Assembly (NCBI GenBank): GCA_014361085.1
Contig: JACIWG010000029.1
Location: 1 to 13,881, forward strand
DNA length: 13,881 nt
Source of the DNA: Nitrososphaeria archaeon
Lineage (GTDB): Archaea; Thermoproteota; Nitrososphaeria; JACIWG01
Direction: 5' to 3'
Shown one piece after another: positions 1 through 7,167 of the stretch. The notes below the pieces were generated by a model. The model was not told the DNA's origin and searched no databases. It saw only the letters and a program-made list of their open reading frames with translations. A program made the translations under genes and the position numbers. Numbering within the stretch: position 1 is the stretch's first letter; the number at the start of each line of letters is the position of its first letter.

Positions 1-339
1 AGCTTCTGTTAAAAATGGTTTACTGTATGAAATATTCTTTGCTTTAAACCAAACTTTTAGATCTTCATCAGCTTGTTCATGGAAATGCTTTTCTTGCTCT
101 TCACACATTTGTCTAATATTCTCTTTTCTTACTTGATCGTCTACTATTATAAATTTCCATGGCTGTCTATTTGCTCCAGAAGGCGCTTGCACCGCAACTT
201 TGAGAGCATAAATTACTTTTTCAAGGGGTACATTGTTTTTAGAAAAATGTCTAACACTTTTTCTTTTCTTAGCGAGCATTAGAACATTTTTGACACCATG
301 ATTTTCTAACAACTTGTATCTCTCAAACTTTTCCAACAC
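1..339 (-). CDS. Nitroreductase-family flavoprotein, N-terminal part (runs off left edge)
   Basis: Reading the minus strand gives an open frame to the left edge that looks like the start of an FMN-dependent nitroreductase. It has the Lys/Arg-rich KKRKSVR phosphate-binding segment near positions 268-248. It then has the family hallmark APSGANRQPWKFIIVDD at about 186-136, where Ser, Asn, Arg and Gln contact FMN in relatives. A charged helix follows, and the C-terminal half lies outside the window. Such enzymes reduce nitro-aromatics, quinones or other acceptors with NAD(P)H; the substrate cannot be told. The start is uncertain. GTG at 339 (or TTG at 336) lies about 9-12 nt from the transcript start predicted by the TATA box at 370-377. 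ATG at 279 would give an N-terminus (MLAKKRKSVR) closer to the usual family start, but with a leader near 70 nt. The gene is divergent from the cation ATPase. The family call is firm; the exact function is unknown. Confidence 0.8.
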   Translation of the reverse strand, partial: MLEKFERYKLLENHGVKNVLMLAKKRKSVRHFSKNNVPLEKVIYALKVAVQAPSGANRQPWKFIIVDDQVRKENIRQMCEEQEKHFHEQADEDLKVWFKAKNISYSKPFLTEA

Positions 340-369
340 TATACTTAAAACTTTTTGGTTTAACTAAAG

Positions 370-377
370 TTTATAAA
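370..377. promoter_or_regulatory. Palindromic TATA-like box shared by divergent promoters
   Basis: TTTATAAA is its own reverse complement, so it could bind TBP in either direction. Its centre is about 26 nt from position 400 on the plus strand, just before the ATPase ATG at 411. It is about 26 nt from position 348 on the minus strand, just before the nitroreductase GTG at 339. A-rich sequence flanks both sides, as expected for BRE elements. Function is inferred from spacing. Confidence 0.5.
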
Positions 378-397
378 AATTTTTTACTAAACATAAA

Positions 398-404
398 GGT
401 GGAG
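398..404 (+). promoter_or_regulatory. Ribosome binding site deciding the ATPase start
   Basis: GGTGGAG lies 6 nt before ATG at 411, a good Shine-Dalgarno spacing. This favours ATG 411 over the in-frame GTG at 399, which lies inside the motif itself. Confidence 0.55.
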
Positions 405-410
405 AAGATA

Positions 411-3146
411 ATGGCACTTCAACTTGATATAAAATGGCATTCACTTAAAATCAATGATGTAATAGAAAAACTTGGCACGTCAATGGAAGGTTTAAGTGAA
501 GAAGAGGCGAAGAAGAGGCTTGCAACATATGGTTTTAATGAAATTAAAAGAGAAAAGGCTACGCCAGCGTGGAAAATTTTTGTCAAACAATTCGAGAACG
601 TACTGATTCTACTTTTGATTGCTGCAACAGGCTTTTCACTTCTTATTGGAGAAGTTCTTGATGCAATTGTAATATTTGCTATAGTTATAGCTTCAGCACT
701 CTTAGGTTTTGTGCAAGAGTATCGTTCTGAAAAGGCTGTACAGCTTTTGAAGAGGCTTGCTGCACCATCAGCAACAGTGATAAGAGAGGGGAGAGAGAAG
801 GTGCTTTCTTCAAAGGATATTGTTCCAGGAGATATTGTTGTGCTAAGGGCTGGAGATAGAGTTCCAGCTGATGTTAGGCTTATCGAAGTATATAATTTAA
901 AGGTTGATGAAGCACCTTTGACCGGAGAATCTGTTCCAGTTGAAAAGAATGTTGAGCCTTTACCTGAGGATACTATAGTTTCTGATAGAGTTAACATGGC
1001 CTTCAGTGGAACTGTAGTAACCTATGGAAGAGGATTAGGGATTGTGGTTGCAACCGGAATGAACACGGAATTCGGTAAGATAGCTAAGACCGTTCAAGAG
1101 GAAGAGAAGATTGAAACACCCCTGGAAAGAAGGATGAATGCTGTAGGTAAGTGGTTGACAATATTTGCTCTTAGTGTTTGTGCACTTGTCGCACTTCTAG
1201 GAATATTGAGAGGATATGAGCTGATTGACATGATACTTTGGGGTATAAGCTTGGCTGTAGCAGCTGTACCCGAAGCCTTGCCCGCTGTAGTAACAGGCTC
1301 ACTCGCAATTGGAATGTATGAGATGGCTAAAAGAAAAGCTATTGTGAGAAGACTGCCGGCTGTTGAAACATTAGGTAGCACTTCGATAATATGTGCTGAT
1401 AAAACTGGTACAATGACAAAGGGTGAAATGACGGTTAAAAAGATTTTTGTTGAAGATGAAATTGTTGAAGTTAGTGGTGTAGGATACGAGCCTAAAGGCG
1501 AATTTTATCTTGAACGAGAAAAGATAGAGCCTTCAAAGATTGAAACATTGTATTTTCTCTTAAGAGCAGGGGCATTATGTAATGATGCAAAACTCTTCTT
1601 TGAAGGCGGTAGATGGTGTATAAGTGGAGATACTACAGAGGGAGCATTAGTGGTTGCAGCGAAAAAGGCTGGAATAGGTGAAGAGGAGCTTAGCAAGTAT
1701 CCAAGAATTAATGAAATACCATTTACATCAGAGAGGAAGAGAATGACTACCCTTCATAAAATGCCTGATTCAGATAAGATTCTTGCTGTAATGAAGGGTG
1801 CACCTGAAGTTGTCTTAGAAAGATGTAAGTGGATTTTAAAGAATGGAAAGCGTGCTAAGTTGACTGAGGAGGAGAGGGGAAAGATTCTTGAAGTTAACGA
1901 GAAGATGGCTTCGGAGGCGTTAAGAAATCTTGCCATAGCATATAAGGAGGTTAAGAGTGTTCCTGAGAAGTTAGATGAGAAAGAGTTTGAAAAAGATTTC
2001 ATATTTTTGGGTATTGAGGGAATGATTGACCCACCGAGAGAGGAGGTTAAGGATGCGATAAGACTCTGTAAGGAGGCTGGAATAAAGGTTGTTATGATTA
2101 CAGGAGACCATAAGCTTACAGCTGTTGCAGTTGCAAAAGAACTAGGCCTTCTAAGTGAAGAAGATAACCTTGTACTTACTGGAGCAGAGTTAGAAAGTAT
2201 TTCTGAAGAAAAATTTAATGAAATTGTTGAAAAAGTTAAGGTTTATGCGAGGGTGTCCCCAGAACATAAAACCATGATTGTTAAGGCGTTAAAGAGTAAG
2301 GGTTATGTTGTAGCTATGACTGGTGATGGAATAAATGATGCTGCAGCATTAAAGATGGCTGATATTGGTGTAGCCATGGGCATAACTGGAACAGAGGTAA
2401 CGAAAGAGACCTCTGACATGATTCTCGCCGACGACAACTTTTCAACAATAGTTAATGCGGTTAAGGAGGGAAGAAGAATCTTCGACAATATTAAGAAATA
2501 TCTAACATACCTTCTCCAATGCAATATTTCCGAAATCGCTATGATGCTTGTTGCAACATTAGCTGGACTACCTTTACCATTAACAGCTGTACAAATACTT
2601 TGGGTGAACCTAACAACAGACGGACTACCGGCACTAGCGTTAGGAATAGATCCACCTGAAGAGGATGTGATGAGAAGAAAGCCTAGAGATCCGAAATCGA
2701 GTTTAATGAGTAGAAGAGAGTTTACAATATTCTTTATAATAATTCCAGTTCTACTTACAGCAATCCTGCTAACAAACTTTCTGCTAACAATATCTACTGA
2801 GACAACATATTTCATGACATTTGATGAGAATGAACTTATTGAGCCTAGAACAGAACTTTTAACAGTTATGATCACATGCGAGCTCATGATCGCGATATCC
2901 TGCCACTCTTTAAGCCACCCAATTGTAAGATCACAGCCATTTTCGAACAAATATCTTTGGTTGGCGATTGCAAGCTCGCTAGCATTACAGCTTCTAGTAT
3001 TATATGTCCCCTCATTGCATGAGGCATTCGGTGTAACCTATCCAACAATAGAAGATTGGATGCTTGGAATACTTTCTGCACTAGGAATATTTGCTGCAGT
3101 TGAAATTGCAAAAACAGTTTTGGGTAAAAAAAATAGAAAGCCATAA
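411..3146 (+). CDS. P-type (IIA, SERCA-like) calcium-transporting ATPase
   Basis: This is an integral-membrane ion pump of 911 residues from ATG 411, the normal size for the type II family. ATP hydrolysis through an aspartyl-phosphate drives export of a cation. The N-terminal cation-ATPase domain is followed by M1-M2, then the actuator domain with TGES at 171-174. M4 carries PEALP, with Glu288. The phosphorylation motif DKTGT follows (Asp330), then the nucleotide domain with KGAPE, the hinge GDGIND (638-643), and M5-M10. Remembered SERCA Ca2+ ligands have counterparts: Glu288 (M4), Asn705 and Glu708 (M5), Asn733, Thr736 and Asp737 (M6), and Glu824 (M8). Keeping the M8 glutamate suggests two-ion SERCA-type rather than one-ion PMR1-type transport, though this is inferred. 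The unusual point is PEALP where the family normally has PEGLP. The surface-protein gene follows after 27 nt. Mn2+ or another cation is a possible alternative substrate. Confidence 0.9.
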   Translation: MALQLDIKWHSLKINDVIEKLGTSMEGLSEEEAKKRLATYGFNEIKREKATPAWKIFVKQFENVLILLLIAATGFSLLIGEVLDAIVIFAIVIASALLGFVQEYRSEKAVQLLKRLAAPSATVIREGREKVLSSKDIVPGDIVVLRAGDRVPADVRLIEVYNLKVDEAPLTGESVPVEKNVEPLPEDTIVSDRVNMAFSGTVVTYGRGLGIVVATGMNTEFGKIAKTVQEEEKIETPLERRMNAVGKWLTIFALSVCALVALLGILRGYELIDMILWGISLAVAAVPEALPAVVTGSLAIGMYEMAKRKAIVRRLPAVETLGSTSIICADKTGTMTKGEMTVKKIFVEDEIVEVSGVGYEPKGEFYLEREKIEPSKIETLYFLLRAGALCNDAKLFFEGGRWCISGDTTEGALVVAAKKAGIGEEELSKYPRINEIPFTSERKRMTTLHKMPDSDKILAVMKGAPEVVLERCKWILKNGKRAKLTEEERGKILEVNEKMASEALRNLAIAYKEVKSVPEKLDEKEFEKDFIFLGIEGMIDPPREEVKDAIRLCKEAGIKVVMITGDHKLTAVAVAKELGLLSEEDNLVLTGAELESISEEKFNEIVEKVKVYARVSPEHKTMIVKALKSKGYVVAMTGDGINDAAALKMADIGVAMGITGTEVTKETSDMILADDNFSTIVNAVKEGRRIFDNIKKYLTYLLQCNISEIAMMLVATLAGLPLPLTAVQILWVNLTTDGLPALALGIDPPEEDVMRRKPRDPKSSLMSRREFTIFFIIIPVLLTAILLTNFLLTISTETTYFMTFDENELIEPRTELLTVMITCELMIAISCHSLSHPIVRSQPFSNKYLWLAIASSLALQLLVLYVPSLHEAFGVTYPTIEDWMLGILSALGIFAAVEIAKTVLGKKNRKP

Positions 3147-3149
3147 AAA
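3142..3149 (+). promoter_or_regulatory. Possible TATA-like box for the surface-protein gene
   Basis: CATAAAAA overlaps the ATPase stop codon. Its centre is about 26 nt before position 3172, next to the ATG at 3174. No clear Shine-Dalgarno sequence precedes that ATG, so a leaderless transcript from this box is plausible. The match is weak, and cotranscription with the ATPase is equally possible. Confidence 0.3.
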
Positions 3150-3173
3150 CAGTTAGTACAAATAAATTGTAGA

Positions 3174-5900
3174 ATGAAAATAAAACCAATATTCGCAATT
3201 ATACTTACATTAATTTTAATTCCAAATATAATTTATACTGTACATGCATACGATAATTCTCCAACTTGGACGAAAAGTATAGAAAATTTTGCTAGTGAGA
3301 AGTATAGAGTTTCATTAACAGGAGACCAGAGTTTAGTCTATACTATAAACAGGTCTTTTGTTATAGGATTAAGCACATATGATGGGAACAAGAGAATCGA
3401 GTACCTTCCAGCAAGATATGGTGACATGGTAGATGGATTAGTAGTGCATAGTAGTGGAAGCTACATAGTTTCAATCATTAACGGCACATTTGTAAGCGTC
3501 TATAATAGGACAAGCTATAAAATTACAGTTTTTAAAGCAAATTCTACAGTTGAAAACATTATTTTGCCGAAAAAAGTGGATAGAGAGTATACGATAGTCT
3601 ACACCACTTCAGATGGAAATATAACATGTGTAGAAGCCAATGTACCTGGAAATGTGGTAGTGAAATGGAATACTAGGATGACTTCGAAAATAATTGCAAT
3701 AGACTGTGATGAACCCTTTTATAGAATACTTGCTGGATTAGATGATGGGACAGTAGCATTAGTAGACCCTGTAGAGGGGAAAATATTTAAGAGTATAAAA
3801 TTAGATGATTCTATAACATCATTAAAGGTTTCAAGTTTCGGATTCTTTGCAACTGTAACGACAAAAAGTGAACTCTATATTCTTAGAACGGACACATTGT
3901 ACATTTTAGAAAGAATAGGCTTTCCAAACACCCAATGTACTTCGTCATCAATTTCATATGATGGTGGAAGAATTGCTGTAGGCTTAGGCAACGGTACAAT
4001 ATTTTATTATAAGCCTCTTACAGAAGAATATAGTAAGACTGTTATCTCATCAAATGCTATAAAGATTTTTGGAGACAAGAAACTAGATTACATAGCTTGG
4101 ACTTCAGGAGGAAGAGTTGGAGTAACAAAGTTTATGGGGGAAACTCTTTGGAGCTACACAGTATCAACAACTACGGACGTTTCTATAGCCTTCAATGATG
4201 AAAACCCAAACTATCTCATAGCATGCACAAAAACTAGGGTTATGGCATTCACTAGAAAAGCTTTTGCAAAGATAACATTGGAAGTTAGTCCAAAGGTTAT
4301 AGGATTAGGAAACAATGTAACATTTAAGGGAACTATTGAACCGAAACTTTCAAATCAGACAATAAAATTTTACATCCAAAACCAAGGTTTATGGGAGGAA
4401 ATAGGGTGGACTTTAACCGATAAACTGGGAGCTTTTAAATTCACTTATAAGCCAACAAAGGCCGGCCTATTCACAGTAAAAGCATTGTGGGAGGGAAACG
4501 AGGAGTTCAAAGAAACTTCGACTACAAATGTAATGGATGTGAGGAAACCTGTAGCTATAGAAATTAGGACAGCTAGCATGTACGGGAAACCAATACAAAA
4601 CCTAAAAATTACAGTAAATGGGACAAGATATTATACTAACACCGATGGTAGAGCTGAAATAGAAGCATATGCTGGAACACTTAATATCGTTGTAGAAAAC
4701 GTTCAAAACATAACCTCAAACATGAGATACAAGTTTAAGGTTTGGGAAAACATGGGAGTAGAAAAAAATCAGTTGACAATAAAAGTTGACTCAAACATAA
4801 CACTTACCGCAAAGTATTCTATAGAATATAGGCTAACAGTAGAGACGCCAAAATACTTCCTCTACGACCTTTCACCTTCAAGTCCGGACCAATGGTACGA
4901 GAACGGTACAAAAGTGGAAGCTATAATATTACCAATAGAATCATTCAACACTACAACTACAAGAATAGTTTTTATGGGATGGGAAGGAACCGGAGCTGGA
5001 GCCTATACTGGAACATCCAGAAAAGCTACTATAAGCGTTTTTGGCCCAGTATACGAGAAAATTTTGTGGAAAAAACAGTATAAGCTTAACATTTTGATGA
5101 CACCCAGCATCCTAAACTTGAATAATGTTAGTGTACAACCCTTTTCAAGAGACTACTGGTACGATGATGGAGTAGATGTTGAGATAGAGGCGCCGGAACA
5201 GATGTATGTTGAAGAAAATGTTAGATATGTTTTCGCCCAATGCAAATATGATAACACTATCACTTCTTCAAGAAAGATCATTCTAAAGCTAGATAGTCCT
5301 AGAACAGTTAACATAACATATTATGTACAATATTATTTGAAAGTTACCTCCGACTTCGGCAATACTGAGGGGAAGGGATGGTATAATTCTTCCCAAAAGG
5401 CAGTGTTTAGGATAATAAATTCTACCATATATGTTTCTGAGGGAATAAGGAAAGTTTTTGTTGAATGGAGAGGCAACATTTCATCAACGTCTCCAGTGGG
5501 ACAGATAATCTTGAACGGTCCAGCTAACGTGCACGCAGCCTTTGTAACACAATATTTTCTTAACGTTTCATCAGAATATTCTCAAGTACTTTCTAAGACT
5601 ATGCAACAAAATCCTTCAAAATGGTATAACGAGGGGGTTGAAGTAACATTCTATATTTTGGACCTAACAGTGGACAGAGACTTTTTCACATACTATTCAT
5701 TCGAAGGATGGCGTGGGGACATTGAAAGTACAGAGCCAATGGTGACATTAAAAATGGTTAAACCATATAATATTAGGGCACAATGGAAACTCGAATGGAA
5801 GATATCAAATGTTATAATAGTAGCTTTACCAATTATAGTTGCTGCAGCAATAATGTTTTGGCTAATATATTCCAAAAAAAAGAAAGTTAAAGGAAAATAA
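3174..5900 (+). CDS. Secreted modular surface protein: propeller-like, Ig-like and InlB-like repeat domains, C-terminal membrane anchor
   Basis: This 908-residue protein is probably exported and anchored in the cytoplasmic membrane with its bulk outside. Residues 1-25 form a signal peptide ending in VHA. Residues 28-362 have recurring short strand units such as DDGTVALVDPVEGKIFKSI that resemble WD40/PQQ-type beta-propeller blades. Residues 366-455 look Ig-like (VIGLGNNVTFKGTI, then AGLFTVKALWEGNEEF). Residues 458-508 resemble a carboxypeptidase-regulatory-like beta-sandwich (GKPIQNLKITVNG, TNTDGRAEI). Residues 552-875 hold four divergent InlB-type repeats. Residues 879-899 are one membrane helix, followed by a lysine-rich tail. 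About twenty N-x-S/T sequons suggest a glycosylated exterior. No catalytic motif is visible. A role in adhesion, sensing or envelope structure is a guess. It lies 27 nt after the Ca2+ ATPase and converges with pgk 19 nt away. Domain names come from pattern reading, not a search. Confidence 0.75.
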   Translation: MKIKPIFAIILTLILIPNIIYTVHAYDNSPTWTKSIENFASEKYRVSLTGDQSLVYTINRSFVIGLSTYDGNKRIEYLPARYGDMVDGLVVHSSGSYIVSIINGTFVSVYNRTSYKITVFKANSTVENIILPKKVDREYTIVYTTSDGNITCVEANVPGNVVVKWNTRMTSKIIAIDCDEPFYRILAGLDDGTVALVDPVEGKIFKSIKLDDSITSLKVSSFGFFATVTTKSELYILRTDTLYILERIGFPNTQCTSSSISYDGGRIAVGLGNGTIFYYKPLTEEYSKTVISSNAIKIFGDKKLDYIAWTSGGRVGVTKFMGETLWSYTVSTTTDVSIAFNDENPNYLIACTKTRVMAFTRKAFAKITLEVSPKVIGLGNNVTFKGTIEPKLSNQTIKFYIQNQGLWEEIGWTLTDKLGAFKFTYKPTKAGLFTVKALWEGNEEFKETSTTNVMDVRKPVAIEIRTASMYGKPIQNLKITVNGTRYYTNTDGRAEIEAYAGTLNIVVENVQNITSNMRYKFKVWENMGVEKNQLTIKVDSNITLTAKYSIEYRLTVETPKYFLYDLSPSSPDQWYENGTKVEAIILPIESFNTTTTRIVFMGWEGTGAGAYTGTSRKATISVFGPVYEKILWKKQYKLNILMTPSILNLNNVSVQPFSRDYWYDDGVDVEIEAPEQMYVEENVRYVFAQCKYDNTITSSRKIILKLDSPRTVNITYYVQYYLKVTSDFGNTEGKGWYNSSQKAVFRIINSTIYVSEGIRKVFVEWRGNISSTSPVGQIILNGPANVHAAFVTQYFLNVSSEYSQVLSKTMQQNPSKWYNEGVEVTFYILDLTVDRDFFTYYSFEGWRGDIESTEPMVTLKMVKPYNIRAQWKLEWKISNVIIVALPIIVAAAIMFWLIYSKKKKVKGK
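4827..5798 (+). repeat. Four tandem divergent InlB-like (B-repeat type) protein repeats
   Basis: Four units of about 74-85 residues lie at residues 552-636, 637-720, 721-794 and 795-875 of the surface protein. Each follows the pattern (Q/E)Y-x-L-x-V, then WY-x-(N/D)-G-x-x-V, then aromatic-rich F-x-x-W-x-G, then a short strand and an A-x-(W/F/Y)-x-x-(Q/E)(Y/W) end. Units 1, 3 and 4 keep W-x-G; unit 2 has FAQC instead and lacks it. The stretch at residues 509-551 looks like the back half of a fifth unit. Divergence is high at the DNA level, so this is an old duplication. Confidence 0.7.
5874..5885 (-). terminator. Oligo-T transcription stop for the gapA-pgk operon
   Basis: On the minus strand, about 35 nt after the pgk stop, there is a run of eight T followed by C and three more T with no obvious hairpin. 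Archaeal RNA polymerase commonly stops at such T-tracts. It lies inside the lysine codons at the end of the opposing surface-protein gene. Confidence 0.4.
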
Positions 5901-5919
5901 TGTAAAGTAGAAAGGGTTT

Positions 5920-7134
5920 CTAATTTTGATATTTTTCCATTGCCTCAATTACAGGCAATTTTCTTCCCATTATGGCTTCCAGTAGAGCACCTCCGCCTGA
6001 GCTTACATATGATACCTTATCATATAATCCAAGCCTACTTAATGCAGCTATAGTGTGACCGCCTCCAGCTACAGTGAAAGCACCCGATTCAACAGCAGCC
6101 CTAAAAACTGTCCATGTGCCTTCAATAAATTTGCTTTCCTCGTAAACGCCCATTGGACCATGCAAGAATACAGCTTTAGCCTTAGAAAGGATTCTAGAAT
6201 AATTTTCCATCGTCCTTGAACCTATATCAGATATCTCGTACTCTGTAGGCAATTCTTTAACACTAAGCTCACGTCTACTGCCATCGAATTTTACAGCCAA
6301 ATCTTCGGGTACAAAAATTTTTTCTGGAAAACGTTCTAGAAGAGACTTAGCCTTCGGAACCATGTCAAGCAACCCCCTTTCATTCAATACTCTAACATTT
6401 GCTTCACCCAAGCTAATTCCTTTAGCGTACAGGAAAAGTTGTGCGACAAGACCGCCAGTAAGTATATGGTCGACTCTATCATTCAATAGAATGTACTCTG
6501 ATATTTCAACACCCTCTCTAACCTTTGATCCTCCTAAAACGTAGACTATGGGCCTATTTTCGACAGACCTAATCTTCTCTATAGCTGAAACCTCCTTCTC
6601 CATAACCCTTCCAAAAACTGTAGGAAGTACTGGAATGAAGCCTACAATGGACGCATGCGCACGATGTGCTGCTGCAAAAGCGTCTATGACAAAAAGGTCA
6701 GCTAATGGGGCGAGTGCCTTAACAATGGCTGATCTAGAATGCTCTTCAATAGACTTTTTAACCATTTCATCAGGCAAGCTTCTTACATTGTCCAATAATA
6801 GTATTTCACCAGCTTCTAACGATTTAACTGCCTCTAAAGCTCTTTCTCCAATTACGTCAGCCACAAACTTAACCTTCTTATTCAAAACTTCCTCTAAACG
6901 TCTAGCATGCTGTTCTAAGCTTATGAAGTCAGGGTCACCTGGTCTACCCTGGTGGGCTAAAACTATAACCTTAGCACCCTTGCTAGCTAACTCTTTTACT
7001 GTTACAGAATGAAGTTTTATCCTTTCATCATCTAAAAGTTTTTTTGTTTCCGGATCCACTGTAGAGTTGAAGTCAACTCTTACTATTACAGTTTTACTTT
7101 TAACGTTAACATCGTCTAAAGTTTTATACTTCAA
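5920..7134 (-). CDS. pgk: Phosphoglycerate kinase, archaeal type
   Basis: This cytoplasmic enzyme interconverts 1,3-bisphosphoglycerate plus ADP and 3-phosphoglycerate plus ATP. It is 404 residues, the normal length. Visible motifs in order are RVDFN (19-23), HQGRPG (61-66), DNVR (115-118), DAFAAAHRAHAS (151-162), LGGSKV (200-205), GPMGVYE (326-332) and the nucleotide loop SSGGGA (378-383). The DNVR and DAFAAAHR forms resemble archaeal PGKs more than bacterial ones, which usually read ENxRF and DAFGxAHR. The start is TTG at 7134; an out-of-frame ATG just upstream runs straight into a stop. The TTG has a strong ribosome binding site 7 nt away. The gene follows the GAPDH gene after 33 nt on the same strand, so the two successive pathway enzymes are probably cotranscribed. 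It converges with the surface-protein gene. Confidence 0.95.
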   Translation of the reverse strand: MKYKTLDDVNVKSKTVIVRVDFNSTVDPETKKLLDDERIKLHSVTVKELASKGAKVIVLAHQGRPGDPDFISLEQHARRLEEVLNKKVKFVADVIGERALEAVKSLEAGEILLLDNVRSLPDEMVKKSIEEHSRSAIVKALAPLADLFVIDAFAAAHRAHASIVGFIPVLPTVFGRVMEKEVSAIEKIRSVENRPIVYVLGGSKVREGVEISEYILLNDRVDHILTGGLVAQLFLYAKGISLGEANVRVLNERGLLDMVPKAKSLLERFPEKIFVPEDLAVKFDGSRRELSVKELPTEYEISDIGSRTMENYSRILSKAKAVFLHGPMGVYEESKFIEGTWTVFRAAVESGAFTVAGGGHTIAALSRLGLYDKVSYVSSGGGALLEAIMGRKLPVIEAMEKYQN

Positions 7135-7141
7135 TCCATTA

Positions 7142-7149
7142 CACCCTCT
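7142..7149 (-). promoter_or_regulatory. Ribosome binding site for the TTG-started pgk
   Basis: AGAGGGTG on the minus strand, 7 nt before the TTG at 7134, matches the GGAGGTGA consensus well. It lies in the 33-nt gap after the GAPDH stop codon and settles an otherwise unclear start. Confidence 0.65.
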
Positions 7150-7167
7150 ACTTTTACCTTCGAAATT

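Noticed and set aside
73..282. Plus-strand open frame of 69 residues
   Set aside because: It lies opposite the nitroreductase reading, which has a recognisable FMN-binding motif. This frame has no family features.
2303..2950. Minus-strand open frame of 215 residues inside the ATPase
   Set aside because: It is antisense to the highly conserved hinge and M5-M8 region. Its composition is Ser/Ile-rich, as expected of a mirrored frame.
3255..4260. PQQ-dependent dehydrogenase domain in the surface protein
   Set aside because: The segment has propeller-like strand units, but I see no clear PQQ- or metal-binding motif, so only a structural role is supported.
4827..5798. DNA-level tandem repeat or CRISPR-like array
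   Set aside because: The repetition is only at protein level, in long divergent units. No short identical direct repeats with spacers are visible.
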